Source: Oscillospiraceae bacterium (GTDB lineage Bacteria > Bacillota > Clostridia > Oscillospirales > Ruminococcaceae). From it: a stretch of DNA of 49,286 nt. The stretch lies in contig DQFX01000045.1 of the NCBI GenBank assembly GCA_003531585.1, forward strand, positions 29,181-78,466, read 5' to 3'. Positions 32,042 to 42,028 of this stretch are shown piece by piece; position 1 is the stretch's first letter; every line of letters begins with the position of its first letter. Under the pieces are notes generated by a model. It had not been told where the DNA came from. It was given only the letters and a program-made list of their open reading frames with translations, and did not search any database. Both the position numbers and the translations under genes were made by a program.

Positions 32042-33568
32042 TTATGCGAGGGAGTACTCAGCAACGATAGCGTCGATGATCGGTGAGAACTCAGCAGAAG
32101 TCTGAGTCCAGGAAGAGCCGTTCTCTACAACGTCCATAACAACGGTTGCGAGCTGGCTCTGGAAGTCAGAGTTGAAGCCGTAAGCGTCCTCGGTGACGAA
32201 GCTGAAGTTTGCAGGATCGCACATCTCTCTCCAGAGATCATATTCCTGCTCGCCCCATGTGATCTGCCACTTCTCCTTACCGAGGTTGCTGCCCTTCTCG
32301 AAGTAGATCTTCTCAGGCTGGCAGTGATCCTTCTTTACCTGTGCCTGAATAACCGGATCAACGTCGTAAGCTCTGTTGAGGTTGATGAACTCAAGAGCGC
32401 CGTCCATGTTCTTAGCGCCCTTGGGAACGAGGTAGCCGAAGGTGTCATAGCCCTGGTAGTAAGCGTCAGCCTGCGGATCTCTCGGGAACGGAACAAATGC
32501 GAACTCGGAAACGGTGTCGAATATATCGTTATCTACGCCCTTCGGGTTCTGGAGCTGCTCTGTAGCTGCGATGTAGGTCCACTCAGGCTCCATGCAGAGG
32601 AACAGCAGGCGGTCGCACTCAGTTGCGAAGGTCTGCGGAGGAACCCAGTCGCCGAGCTGCTTGCCGTAGGAAACGCCGTCGCGGCAGAGCGTCTCGATGA
32701 ACTGCATTGCTCTTGTTACGTTCGGATTTGCTATGTTGTTGGAGATAACGCCGGAAGGCTGTGTATCAACGATAGATGTACCAGTAGTCAGGATAAATGC
32801 GTCGACGGTGGTATCAGTTGCGTAGAAGCCAATATTGTCGTCGTCCTTGTCACAGAACTGGATCATTATGTCACGCCATGCGTCCCATGTCCACTCGCCG
32901 TTTCTGTACAGCTCATACGGATCGGGAAGGTCGTTCTCCTCGATGGTCTTCTTGCTGTAGTTCAGTGCGAAGGAAGTGGTGATGCGGTGCGGATAATAAT
33001 AGTGCTTGCCGTTCCAGGAATAGGACTCGGCAACGTCCTTCATATCGCTCCACAGCGCGGAATCCATGTCGATCTTGCCGTCAAGCGGTTCGAACAGGTT
33101 CTTGGAAACGTTGCCCGGATAGAGCATTGCGGACTTCTCAACGATATCAGGGGAGTCATCAGCGGCGATAAGGTTGGAGAGCTTCTCATAGAAAGCGTCG
33201 CCTGAGGGTGTGCTGGTGTACTCGATCTTGCCGCCGAACAGGTCGGACTGGAAGATCAGGCACTGCTCAGTACCCTTCTGGTCAGCAGTAATATCGTAAT
33301 AACCGAGATACTTCAGGGTGCCTGCTTTGCCGGAAGGCTGATATAGGGAAGTATCGAACTCCTTGGTATCCTTGTCGGTCAGGTCAAGCGCGTCGTTAGG
33401 GTCTGTGGTGGTGGAAGCAGAAGTCGTTGTGGTGACTGCTACAGGAGCAGCAACGGAGTTGTTGCTGGAGCCGCCGCTGTTAGCGGGGGTCTCGTCGTCG
33501 CAGGCGGTCAGACCGGCAACCATTGCCGCTGCCATTCCACATGCGAGGAGTCTTTTTGCTGTATTCAT
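32042..33568 (-). CDS. Extracellular solute-binding lipoprotein (copy 1)
   Basis: 508 residues. Signal peptide with lipobox LTAC (Cys about 23), Ser/Thr linker (to about 60), then a periplasmic-binding fold of family 1 size with many aromatic residues suited to sugar binding (YYYPHR, GEWTWDAWRD, EPEWTYIA). It should deliver an oligosaccharide to an ABC importer, but no permease gene is in the window. Very similar over its whole length to the protein encoded at 33,666-35,183. AAGGAGG before ATG. Confidence 0.85.
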   Translation of the reverse strand: MNTAKRLLACGMAAAMVAGLTACDDETPANSGGSSNNSVAAPVAVTTTTSASTTTDPNDALDLTDKDTKEFDTSLYQPSGKAGTLKYLGYYDITADQKGTEQCLIFQSDLFGGKIEYTSTPSGDAFYEKLSNLIAADDSPDIVEKSAMLYPGNVSKNLFEPLDGKIDMDSALWSDMKDVAESYSWNGKHYYYPHRITTSFALNYSKKTIEENDLPDPYELYRNGEWTWDAWRDIMIQFCDKDDDNIGFYATDTTVDAFILTTGTSIVDTQPSGVISNNIANPNVTRAMQFIETLCRDGVSYGKQLGDWVPPQTFATECDRLLFLCMEPEWTYIAATEQLQNPKGVDNDIFDTVSEFAFVPFPRDPQADAYYQGYDTFGYLVPKGAKNMDGALEFINLNRAYDVDPVIQAQVKKDHCQPEKIYFEKGSNLGKEKWQITWGEQEYDLWREMCDPANFSFVTEDAYGFNSDFQSQLATVVMDVVENGSSWTQTSAEFSPIIDAIVAEYSLA

Positions 33569-33665
33569 TTTGTGGTTCCTCCTTAATGAAATCGAAATGA
33601 ATATTTCCGCAGAGCGCCTTGAAACGCCGCGCGGGGTATAATATCCGGAAATCCGGAGTATTAGC

Positions 33666-35183
33666 TTAGCTCAGGAACGGCTGTATGGTGCCGTCTGCAA
33701 CTGGTGAGAACTCTGCGCTGGTCTTAGCCCAGGACTCGCCGCGCTCGATAACTCCCATCAGGAGTTCGCCTATCTGGTCGGTGAAGTCAGTGGAGAAGCC
33801 CTCTGCGTCCTCGTTGATGAACGTGAAGTTGGATGGGTCGCACATCTCGCGCCACAGGTCGTATTCACGCTCGCCCCACTTCATCTGCCACTTCTCGGAG
33901 CCTGCATACTTGCCCTTTTCAAAGTAGATCTTCTGGGGATTGATATGATCCTCGCGCACCTTTGCCTGGATAGCAGGGTCAATATCGTACATTCTGTTGA
34001 GGTTGATGAACTCTATCGCGCCGTCGATGTTCTTAGCGCCCTTTGGCACCAGGTATCCGAAGGTGTCGTACTCGGTGTAGTACTTATCCGCAACAGGGTC
34101 TCTCGGGAACGGAACGAACGAGAATTCCGACACGGTGTCGAAGATATCGTCGTCAACGCCGGCCTTGTTCTGGAGGTTCTCGGTCTCTGCTATGTAGGTC
34201 CACTCAGGCTCGGTGCAGGTGAAAAGAATGTTGTTGCACGCCGTGGAGAATACCTGCGGGGAAACCCAGTCGCCGTATGACTTGTCGTAGGTCAGGCCGT
34301 CGCGGCAGAGCCCCTCGAGGAACGTCATAGCGCGGGAAACGTCCGCGGAGAGTATGTTGTTTGTGATCGTGCCGTCCGGCTGTACGTCGATGAGCGTTGT
34401 GCCGGTGGTCGCGATGAAGCTAGTTATGGTGTGGTTCGTGGTGTAGAATCCTACGTGGGCGTCGTCCTTGTCGCAGAACTCTATCATCATATCGCGCCAT
34501 GCGTCCCATGTCCACTCGCCGGCTCTGTACAGGTCGTAGGGATCGGTGAGGTCGTTCTCAGCGATGGTCTGCTTGCTGTAGTTAAGCGCGTAGAGCGTCG
34601 TGGTGCGGTGCGGGTAATAGTAGTGCTTGTTCTTCCAGCTAAAATCCTCGACGACGCCTGCGATGTCCTTCCACAGCGGTGTGGTGAGGTCGATCTTTCC
34701 ATCGAGAGGTTCGAACAGATTCTTGGAAATGTTGCCCGGGCGGAGCATAGCGTCCTTTGTAACGATGTCCGGGGAATCATCGCTTGCGATCAGGTTCGCG
34801 AGCTTATCGTAGAACGCCGCGCCGAACGGAACGCTGGTGTAGTCGATGGTGCCGCCGTATACGTCCGACTGGAATATCAGGCACTGCTCGGTGCCCTTCT
34901 GGTCGGAGGTGATATCGTAGAATCCGAGGTACTTCAGCGTACCTGCGTGGCCGCTTGGGGGCGCAAGTGACGTATCAAGCTCCTTGTTCTCCTTGTCGGT
35001 CATGTCCAGACCTGCGTTGGGGTCGGTCGTGGTGGAAGCCTGGGTGCTGGTGGTGGCAGCCGGAGCGTCCGGCACCGCATTGGAGTTCGCCGCGCTGTTC
35101 GGAGCTTCGTCGTCGCACGCCGTAAGTCCCAGGAGCATTGCTGCGGTCATCGCGCAGGCGATGGATCTTTTGATAGCAGACAT
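33666..35183 (-). CDS. Extracellular solute-binding lipoprotein (copy 2)
   Basis: 505 residues with the same plan as copy 1: lipobox LTAC, linker, then GTLKYLGFYDITSDQKGTEQ and GEWTWDAWRDMMIEFCDKDD. Long stretches are identical between the two, so this is a tandem duplication that has begun to diverge. It is the promoter-proximal copy, from 35,364-35,392, with about 97 bp between the two genes. Confidence 0.85.
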   Translation of the reverse strand: MSAIKRSIACAMTAAMLLGLTACDDEAPNSAANSNAVPDAPAATTSTQASTTTDPNAGLDMTDKENKELDTSLAPPSGHAGTLKYLGFYDITSDQKGTEQCLIFQSDVYGGTIDYTSVPFGAAFYDKLANLIASDDSPDIVTKDAMLRPGNISKNLFEPLDGKIDLTTPLWKDIAGVVEDFSWKNKHYYYPHRTTTLYALNYSKQTIAENDLTDPYDLYRAGEWTWDAWRDMMIEFCDKDDAHVGFYTTNHTITSFIATTGTTLIDVQPDGTITNNILSADVSRAMTFLEGLCRDGLTYDKSYGDWVSPQVFSTACNNILFTCTEPEWTYIAETENLQNKAGVDDDIFDTVSEFSFVPFPRDPVADKYYTEYDTFGYLVPKGAKNIDGAIEFINLNRMYDIDPAIQAKVREDHINPQKIYFEKGKYAGSEKWQMKWGEREYDLWREMCDPSNFTFINEDAEGFSTDFTDQIGELLMGVIERGESWAKTSAEFSPVADGTIQPFLS

Positions 35184-35363
35184 TTCATTCTCCCCTTTAC
35201 TGGTATCGAAAATATCATGCGCTTTTGTGTAAATTGGCTATACATAACAGGTTCCAAAGGAGCAGAAGCTAATTTACTTAATAAGCCTAGTCAAAACCAA
35301 CAACATGTAATCGTTTGCTTTATTGAATATGCACAATTATTTTCGCCTTTTCTGTATGATATT

Positions 35364-35392
35364 ATTATATTCTCTATAATCAATTTGAACAA
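35364..35392 (-). promoter_or_regulatory. Promoter of the solute-binding protein genes
   Basis: TTGTTC (35,392-35,387), 17 bp, TATAAT (35,369-35,364). Its -35 abuts the -35 of the divergent AraC promoter, so one regulator could control both. A leader of about 175 bases follows. Confidence 0.65.
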
Positions 35393-35421
35393 TTGACAAT
35401 ATTCCCGATTTATATTATAAT
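35393..35421 (+). promoter_or_regulatory. Promoter of the AraC-type regulator gene
   Basis: TTGACA, 17 bp, TATAAT: perfect consensus, back to back with the leftward promoter. Confidence 0.8.
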
Positions 35422-35472
35422 ATTCCCAAAGGGTATTCTATATAAAACGTATACAGATCCGGAGGGTTGAAG

Positions 35473-36420
35473 ATGGAAGAATTCCACATGCCGCTGAAGG
35501 AGAACTTTCAGGAGCTTGTCCAGCACGGCAAGTCTGATTTCCCGATACAATACTATGTTAATTCGCTGCACATTGCGGGAAACAGCGTCCCGCTGCACTG
35601 GCACCCGAACCTTGAATTCTTCGTGGTCCACTGCGGATTGGTGCATATCCAGGCGGGAAACGCGGATATCACGCTTGAAGCCGGTCAGGGGATATTTCTG
35701 AACACAAACTGCCTTCACAGCTACGAAAGCGTGGGAAAGGCTCCCTGCTACTGCCCGAACGTGGTGTTCCAACCGGAATTCATCGCCCCGGTGAACAGCG
35801 TTATAAACACGCATTATGTCATGCCGCTGACGCTGAATTCCCAGCTCCCGTATGTGATACTCGACGGAAAGTCCGGGTGGACTTCCGAGATACTTGAGTG
35901 CCTGGACAGGGTGTTTTCAATGCTCCAGGAGTACGGCGAGATCGGGCGCTACGGCGAAGTTCCGGAGCTGAGATTCAACAACGCGCCGGGAACCCGGGAA
36001 TGCTTCGAGATCCGCGTGCTGCGCGAGATAAGCCGCGCCTGGGAGATCCTGTTCACCCACCGCGGCGAAATGGAGCTTGCTCCGGCAGTGAAAAACGAGC
36101 ACGTCCTCCAGATACGCATGCAAAAGATGATAGGCTTCATTCAGGAACACTACGCCGAGGACGTCTCCCTTCAGGACATCGCAAACGCCGCCAGCATAAG
36201 CCGCAGCGAGGCCTCAAGGTGCTTCCAGAGCTACCTCCACACATCCCCGGTGAACTACCTGCTGAAATACCGCGTGGAGCGCTCCATGCAGCTCCTGCGG
36301 GACGGCAACATGACTGTAGAGGCGGTGGCGCTCGAGTGCGGCTTCAGCAGCAGCGCGTACTTCTGCAAACTGTTCCGCTCCCACACCGGAATGACCCCTA
36401 AGCAGTATCGGAGCAAGTAA
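35473..36420 (+). CDS. AraC-family transcriptional regulator
   Basis: 315 residues, GGAGGG six bases before ATG. N-terminal cupin sugar-sensing domain (about 20-110; VPLHWHPNLEFFVVHCG) and C-terminal double HTH (about 210-315; VSLQDIANAASISRSEASRC and VEAVALECGFSSSAYFCKLF). Placed between divergent sugar-binding and glycosidase genes, it probably responds to a mannan- or galactomannan-derived sugar. Confidence 0.88.
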   Translation: MEEFHMPLKENFQELVQHGKSDFPIQYYVNSLHIAGNSVPLHWHPNLEFFVVHCGLVHIQAGNADITLEAGQGIFLNTNCLHSYESVGKAPCYCPNVVFQPEFIAPVNSVINTHYVMPLTLNSQLPYVILDGKSGWTSEILECLDRVFSMLQEYGEIGRYGEVPELRFNNAPGTRECFEIRVLREISRAWEILFTHRGEMELAPAVKNEHVLQIRMQKMIGFIQEHYAEDVSLQDIANAASISRSEASRCFQSYLHTSPVNYLLKYRVERSMQLLRDGNMTVEAVALECGFSSSAYFCKLFRSHTGMTPKQYRSK

Positions 36421-36448
36421 ATTTCACATAAAAATTCTGCATTTCCTG

Positions 36449-36477
36449 TTGAAATTTTTCGGCAAACATGCTATAAT
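36449..36477 (+). promoter_or_regulatory. Promoter of the GH27-GH26 operon
   Basis: TTGAAA, 17 bp, TATAAT. A leader of about 80 bases follows, containing TAGCCAACCTGTAAAGTAAA and other segments that resemble sequence upstream of the solute-binding genes. Confidence 0.7.
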
Positions 36478-36565
36478 TACGATGAAGTAACCTGAAATTA
36501 GCCAACCTGTAAAGTAAATTCAGCTAATAGACGGGGCGTAACTTAACTGCATTAAGGAGAAATCA

Positions 36566-37771
36566 ATGGAGAACAAATTTTTAGGGATCACCCCTCCCAT
36601 GGGATGGAACTCATGGAACACATTCACCTGGGAGATCAACGACAAGCTCATCAGGGAAGCCGCTGACGCATTCGTAAGCGAGGGTCTGAAAGACGCAGGC
36701 TACGAGTACGTTGTCATCGACGACTGCTGGAGCGAGAAGCAGCGCGACAAGAACGGAAAGCTGGTTCCCGACCACTGGAAGTTCCCGGACGGCATAAAGC
36801 CCGTGGCTGACTACGTTCACAGCAAGGGACTGAAGTTCGGTATGTACTCCTGCGCGGGTACCCACACCTGCGGCGGACACCCCGGCAGCTTCGAGCACGA
36901 GTTCGACGACGCCGAGACATTCGCGGAGTGGGGCGTGGACTACCTCAAGTACGACTACTGCTACAAGCCCGACCATATCCCCGGCGAGGTGCTTTACAAG
37001 AGAATGAGCATGGCTCTGCGCAACTGCGGAAGGGACATCATGTTCTCCGCCTGCAACTGGGGCAACGACAACGTATACAAGTGGATAAGGGAGTCCGGCG
37101 CGCACCTGTTCCGCTCCACCGGCGATATCCAGGATAACTGGGAGTCCATCAAGCGCCTGGCGCTCTCCCAGATAGGCAGCGAATGCTACGGAGGAAACTT
37201 CTGCCACAACGATATAGACATGCTGGTGGTAGGCATGCACGGCGGCAGCAACAACGAGTGGATTAACTCCACCGAGCAGGGCGTCAATGTTATCGCCGAC
37301 AGCGGCGAGACCATGCCGAAGCTCGGCGGCTGCACCGACGAGGAATACCGCACGCATTTCAGCCTGTGGGCTATCATGAACTCCCCGCTGATGATCGGCT
37401 GCGATATCCGCCGCATGACCCCCGCAACAAAGGAGATACTCACAAACAAGGATGTTATCGCAATCAACCAGGATATCGAGTGCCGCGGACCGTACTGCAT
37501 AAAGCAGTGGAACAACCCGGACAACGTGTTCTCCCTGGTTAAGCCGCTTGCCAACGGCGATTACGCTATCGGTATGTTCAACTTCGGCGACCGCGCCGGC
37601 GAGATGAGCCTCCAGTTCTGGGATATCGGTCTGCCCGCCGCTTCCGGACGCGGTCTTTCCGTTTACGACTGCTGGAAGCACGAGGAGCTCGGCACGTTCA
37701 CAGAGCGCTTCGTTACAACCGTGGAGCCCCACGGCTGCGCAGTTCTGCGCGCTAAGGTCGTGAAGGTCTGA
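36566..37771 (+). CDS. GH27 alpha-galactosidase (cytoplasmic)
   Basis: 401 residues without signal peptide. PPMGWNSWN (10-18), IDDCW (51-55), nucleophile Asp130 in YLKYDYC and acid/base Asp187 in RSTGDIQD match GH27. C-terminal beta domain from about 320. It removes alpha-1,6-galactose from imported galactomanno-oligosaccharides. Full length for the family. First gene of the operon with the small Cys protein and the GH26 mannanase. Confidence 0.92.
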   Translation: MENKFLGITPPMGWNSWNTFTWEINDKLIREAADAFVSEGLKDAGYEYVVIDDCWSEKQRDKNGKLVPDHWKFPDGIKPVADYVHSKGLKFGMYSCAGTHTCGGHPGSFEHEFDDAETFAEWGVDYLKYDYCYKPDHIPGEVLYKRMSMALRNCGRDIMFSACNWGNDNVYKWIRESGAHLFRSTGDIQDNWESIKRLALSQIGSECYGGNFCHNDIDMLVVGMHGGSNNEWINSTEQGVNVIADSGETMPKLGGCTDEEYRTHFSLWAIMNSPLMIGCDIRRMTPATKEILTNKDVIAINQDIECRGPYCIKQWNNPDNVFSLVKPLANGDYAIGMFNFGDRAGEMSLQFWDIGLPAASGRGLSVYDCWKHEELGTFTERFVTTVEPHGCAVLRAKVVKV

Positions 37772-37975
37772 TTGAGCAACTACTCCACCTGCAAAAAGTG
37801 CGGCGCGAAGCTCGGCTCCGATGATATCGCGATACATCAGAAGCTGGTTTCCCGCAATGATACGGAGTTTTTCTGCATAGACTGCCTCGCCGGGTATTAC
37901 CGCACCACACGGGAGGTCATTCAGCAGCGTATCGACTACTACAGAAAAAGCGGTAAATGTACATTATTCAGATAG
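37772..37975 (+). CDS. Small four-Cys protein
   Basis: 67 residues, TTG start directly after the GH27 stop (TGATTG), AAGGTC upstream. CKKCGAKL (7-14) and CIDCLAGYY (about 35-43) form one zinc site; the tail is basic. Translationally coupled to the glycosidase genes; function unknown. Confidence 0.65.
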   Translation: MSNYSTCKKCGAKLGSDDIAIHQKLVSRNDTEFFCIDCLAGYYRTTREVIQQRIDYYRKSGKCTLFR

Positions 37976-37985
37976 GTAACATACT

Positions 37986-39398
37986 ATGAAAAAATTTCTC
38001 TCAATAATGCTTGCAGCAGCTATGGCGCTGAGCCTTACTGCATGCAATAATTCCAGCGCTTCCTCTGAAAGCTCCGGAAGCTCCGCAGCGGAAAGCCCGG
38101 CGGACTCCGGCGCGGCTGCTTCCACGGCGGAATCCCAGGCTACCGCCGAAAGCGGCGACGGGCAGCTGCTTTCAAATCCCATCGCGCTCAACAGCGAGGG
38201 CGATATCGACATGGACACCGCACTCGCCTACGAGACCGATTACGAGGCAATGAAGGCATACTTCGAATCCAGGGAGGTCGACCCCACAAAGCCGGTCTCC
38301 GAGAACGCCCAGACCAACGAAAAGACCATGGAGGTGTGGAACTACCTCCGCAGCGTATACGGCAAGCAGGTCATCACCTGCCAGCAGATGATGGGCAACG
38401 AATGCTACGAGGATCTGGTGTTCTACAATGCGACTAACGACCTCACCGCGATGAAGGGCTACGACTTCATCTTCTGCACCGGAAGCTACCACAGCGACGA
38501 CATGATCGATGAGGCTATCGAGTGGTCGAAGGAATCCGGCGGACTGTGCGCGTTCACATGGCACTGGAACGTCCCCAAGGACATCGACAATCCCGAGGGC
38601 GGCTACGCATTCTACACCAGCGAGATCACCAACTTCAGCCAGGTCAACGCAGTAACTCCCGGAACAAAGGAGTACGAGACCGTTATCCACGACATCGACC
38701 TCATCGCGACCAAGATACAGCGCATGGAAAGCGAGGGCGTAACTATCCTGTTCCGTCCGCTGCACGAGGCAAGCGGCGCATGGTTCTGGTGGGGGCTCCA
38801 GGGCAGGGACAGCGCTACAAACGAGGTGTTCCAGAAGCTTTGGTACATGATCTACGACAGACTTGAGAACTACCACAAGCTGACAAACATCATCTGGGTA
38901 TGGAACGGTCAGAACCCGCACACAGCGATCCACCCGAATGCGTTCGACATCGAGGGGATTGACCGCTACTACGACCAGGAGGATATATCCGCCGAGGCTC
39001 TTTCCACATACTATGAGAAGTGCTATGGCGAGCTTGCGGGTTACGACAAGTACTGCGCAGAGCTTGCAGGCATGGAGTCCACCGGAAAGATGATGGCTCT
39101 GACCGAGTGCGGATACATTCCCGACCCGGAGGGCATCAAGGCGGCAAACACAATGTGGCTGTACTACATGGTATGGAACGGCGACTTCATCTACGAAACA
39201 GACGCCGCAGGCAAGGCGATGGTCGACCTCAACGGCACGCCTCACCCGAACCCGAAGAAGGGTATCACCAACGAAATGCTTGCCGAGTATTTCAGCAACG
39301 ATCTGTACATCACTCACAACAAGCTTCCGGAGTTCAGCTTCGGCGTCCGCGAGATCCCCCAGCAGATCAAGAACTGGGAGTACTTCCGGATAGGGTGA
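37986..39398 (+). CDS. GH26 beta-mannanase lipoprotein
   Basis: 470 residues. Lipoprotein signal (Cys20 in LTAC), Ser/Ala linker (to about 60), then GH26: acid/base Glu261 in FRPLHEASGAWFWWG and nucleophile Glu374 in ALTECG. It should sit on the outer face of the membrane and cut beta-1,4-mannan into oligosaccharides for the binding proteins. No carbohydrate-binding module or dockerin is seen. Confidence 0.92.
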   Translation: MKKFLSIMLAAAMALSLTACNNSSASSESSGSSAAESPADSGAAASTAESQATAESGDGQLLSNPIALNSEGDIDMDTALAYETDYEAMKAYFESREVDPTKPVSENAQTNEKTMEVWNYLRSVYGKQVITCQQMMGNECYEDLVFYNATNDLTAMKGYDFIFCTGSYHSDDMIDEAIEWSKESGGLCAFTWHWNVPKDIDNPEGGYAFYTSEITNFSQVNAVTPGTKEYETVIHDIDLIATKIQRMESEGVTILFRPLHEASGAWFWWGLQGRDSATNEVFQKLWYMIYDRLENYHKLTNIIWVWNGQNPHTAIHPNAFDIEGIDRYYDQEDISAEALSTYYEKCYGELAGYDKYCAELAGMESTGKMMALTECGYIPDPEGIKAANTMWLYYMVWNGDFIYETDAAGKAMVDLNGTPHPNPKKGITNEMLAEYFSNDLYITHNKLPEFSFGVREIPQQIKNWEYFRIG

Positions 39399-39425
39399 TA
39401 ACTTCCCGCTTTGACGAAATATAAA

Positions 39426-39456
39426 ATTACGGGCAGGTGATGAACCTGCCCGTAAT
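39426..39456. terminator. Two-sided terminator between GH26 and mutS2
   Basis: ATTACGGGCAGGT paired with ACCTGCCCGTAAT around GATGA; T-rich flank on the rightward side and TTTTAT on the leftward side, so both convergent genes can use it. The last base overlaps the mutS2 stop. Confidence 0.8.
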
Positions 39457-41843
39457 TATTTAAGCTCCACCACTGTAACGCCGGCTTCGCCCTCGCCATA
39501 TGCGCCCTGACGGTAGCTCTTCACCGCCGGGTTGGTCTTGAGCGCCTGCTGCACGGCCGCCCGGAGCGCTCCGGTGCCCTTGCCGTGAATTATTATCACC
39601 GTGCTGATACCGCTGAGCTGGGCGCTGTCGATGAATCTCTCCATTTCCAGTACGCCCTCGTCCGTCATCATTCCGCGGATATCAAGCTCCATGCCGCCGC
39701 GGCGGTTCATGTTGGAAGTTACCTGCTTCTTCACGCTGCCGCCTACCGACTTCTGCGGAGTCGGCTGCTTCTTCTTGTTGTCAACCAGGCGGAGATTCTT
39801 CTGGTTCGTCTTTATCTTCATCATGCCGACCTGCACGTAGCATACGCCGGACATATTCGGAACCGTCATCAGCACGCCTTCCTTCTTCGTATCGGCGAGC
39901 ATTACAGTATCTCCTGCCTTCAGCGGGCGCGGAAGCACATAGCTTTCGGTGCGGCGCTCCACGACCGGATTCGCTTCGTCCTGCATCTTGTTGAGCGTGC
40001 TGTTGGTCTTGCCTTTCATGCTGCTCAGACCCTGGCGGAGCGCTTCCTTGTCCTTGACCTTTTTCAGCTCCTCAAGCTCGTTAAGAAGCTGGTTGGATCG
40101 GAACCGCGTTTCCTCTACGATGGAAAGTGCGCGCTGCCTTGCAGATTCCAGCTCCTTTTCCTTCTGCTGTTCCAGCTCGGACAGCTTCTGCTTTAATTCG
40201 CTCTCGGTCAGCTTCGCGTTACGCTCGGAGACCGCCGCGCTCTCCTTGAGCGCTTCCAGCTCCTGGCGTGACTTCTCAAGCGCGTCAACGACCTGCTCAA
40301 ACCGCTTGTTCTCGGTGCTGACAAGCTCTTTTGCGCGCTCTATCACCTCTTCCGGCATTCCCAGGCGCTGGGATATCGCAAATGCGTTCGACTTGCCCGG
40401 AACGCCGACTATCAGCCGGTACGTGGGTTTCAGCGTATTCACGTCGAACTCGCAGGAGGCGTTCTCCACGCCCTCGGTCTGGAGCGCGAACATCTTGACC
40501 TCCTGGTAGTGGGTGGTCGCGCAGACCTTCGCGTGACGCTCCTTAAGTTCCGTCAGAACGGAGACCGCCAGCGCCGCGCCCTCCACCGGGTCGGTTCCGC
40601 TGCCCAGCTCGTCGATGAGGACTAAGCTGCGGTCGTCGGCCATGCCGAGTATCTTCACGACGTTCACCATGTGCGAGGAGAACGTTGACAGGCTCTGCTC
40701 AATGCTCTGCTCGTCGCCGATATCAACGTAGATACCGCCGAATATTCCTATCTCGGAGCCGTCCCCGGCGGGTATCATCAGTCCGCACATAGTCATGAGG
40801 GTCAGCAGACCTACGGTCTTTATCGCGACGGTCTTACCGCCGGTGTTCGGACCGGTGATGATAAGCGATTCGTACTTACCGCCGATCTCCACGGATATCG
40901 GCACTACCGTATCGGGATTTATCAGCGGATGGCGCGCCTGGTTCAGAACCACTCTTGGCTCTGAAACTATCTTCGCCGCCGCGCCGCGCATTTTTGCTCC
41001 GAGGTTTGCCTTTGCAAAGTACAGCTCCAGTATCTGGGCGATACGGAAGTTGTTCGCGATGCTGTCCGCGTTCTCGCCGACCTGCCCGGAAAGCTCCAGC
41101 GTGATACGCTCGATCTCCGCCTGCTCGCGGGATTTCAGCACGCGTATCTCGTTGTTCGCCTCGACGACGCTCATCGGCTCGATGAAGAATGTCTGCCCGG
41201 TCGCGGAGGTGTCGTGCACCAGACCTGCGACCTCGTTCTTGTACTCGCTGCGCACCGGGACTACATACCGCCCGTCACGCATGGTAACGATAGCTTCCTG
41301 GAGGAATTTCTGCGTGCTGCGGCTCTTGATGAGCTTGTCAAGCTGCTCGCGGATATTCATGCCCTGGCGGACTATCCGCTTTCTGATGGAGGAAAGCTCC
41401 GCGCTTGCCGCGTCGGACATCTCCTCCTCGGAGATTATGCTCTCGGAAATGCGCTGTTCAAGCTGCTTTATCGGGTACAGCTCCCGGAAGTACTCAGCGA
41501 GGGAGCTTTCCATGCTTTCGCACTGGCTGAACCAGTCGCAGAGCATATTCGTTTCGCGCAGAATGTCCGCAACGTCGAGAAGTTCCCGGAAGGACAGCGC
41601 CGAGCCGCTCTTGCAGCGCCTCAGCGACATGCTGAGATCCTTTATTTTGCGGAACCGCGGAGTTCCGAACTTCGCGCTCAGCTTGAACGCGTCGTCGGTC
41701 TTTTTCAGCTCCGTGCGTATCTCCTCCTCGTCGAAGGAGGGCTTGAGCTTCAGCGCTTTCTCGCGGCAGGCGTCGCTGTAGGTCTGCTCCGCGAGAAGCT
41801 CTAATATCTTGTCTAACTCTAGCTTTTTGTAGTATTTGTTCAT
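39456..41843 (-). CDS. mutS2: Endonuclease MutS2
   Basis: 795 residues. ATPase core with Walker A GPNTGGKT (about 337) and Walker B LVLIDELGSGTDP (about 410), long coiled-coil (about 520-640), C-terminal Smr domain (LDIRGMMTDEG ... IIHGKGTGALR). MutS2 acts in suppression of recombination and in ribosome-collision rescue in Firmicutes. Length is normal. Housekeeping gene convergent with the mannan operon. Confidence 0.93.
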   Translation of the reverse strand: MNKYYKKLELDKILELLAEQTYSDACREKALKLKPSFDEEEIRTELKKTDDAFKLSAKFGTPRFRKIKDLSMSLRRCKSGSALSFRELLDVADILRETNMLCDWFSQCESMESSLAEYFRELYPIKQLEQRISESIISEEEMSDAASAELSSIRKRIVRQGMNIREQLDKLIKSRSTQKFLQEAIVTMRDGRYVVPVRSEYKNEVAGLVHDTSATGQTFFIEPMSVVEANNEIRVLKSREQAEIERITLELSGQVGENADSIANNFRIAQILELYFAKANLGAKMRGAAAKIVSEPRVVLNQARHPLINPDTVVPISVEIGGKYESLIITGPNTGGKTVAIKTVGLLTLMTMCGLMIPAGDGSEIGIFGGIYVDIGDEQSIEQSLSTFSSHMVNVVKILGMADDRSLVLIDELGSGTDPVEGAALAVSVLTELKERHAKVCATTHYQEVKMFALQTEGVENASCEFDVNTLKPTYRLIVGVPGKSNAFAISQRLGMPEEVIERAKELVSTENKRFEQVVDALEKSRQELEALKESAAVSERNAKLTESELKQKLSELEQQKEKELESARQRALSIVEETRFRSNQLLNELEELKKVKDKEALRQGLSSMKGKTNSTLNKMQDEANPVVERRTESYVLPRPLKAGDTVMLADTKKEGVLMTVPNMSGVCYVQVGMMKIKTNQKNLRLVDNKKKQPTPQKSVGGSVKKQVTSNMNRRGGMELDIRGMMTDEGVLEMERFIDSAQLSGISTVIIIHGKGTGALRAAVQQALKTNPAVKSYRQGAYGEGEAGVTVVELK

Positions 41844-42028
41844 TATCTCACCTTTTCATACTATCCAGCCGTCCGAAATAATTATACACAGGTGTTCTTA
41901 TTATAATCCAAATTCGCTGAAATGTCAACTCATCTGTATTTCTTCCCATAATGCGGCTTAAAACCGGACGAAATTTGCGCACTATGGCAGATTTTGTTGT
42001 TTTCCGGACAAAAACCCGCGATTGTATA

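Noticed and set aside
36611..37837. Long open frame antisense to the GH27 gene (408 codons)
   Set aside because: It is a shadow of a clear GH27 gene, with Val/Ala/His-rich low-quality content; similar long shadows oppose the mannanase, MutS2 and MMPL genes.
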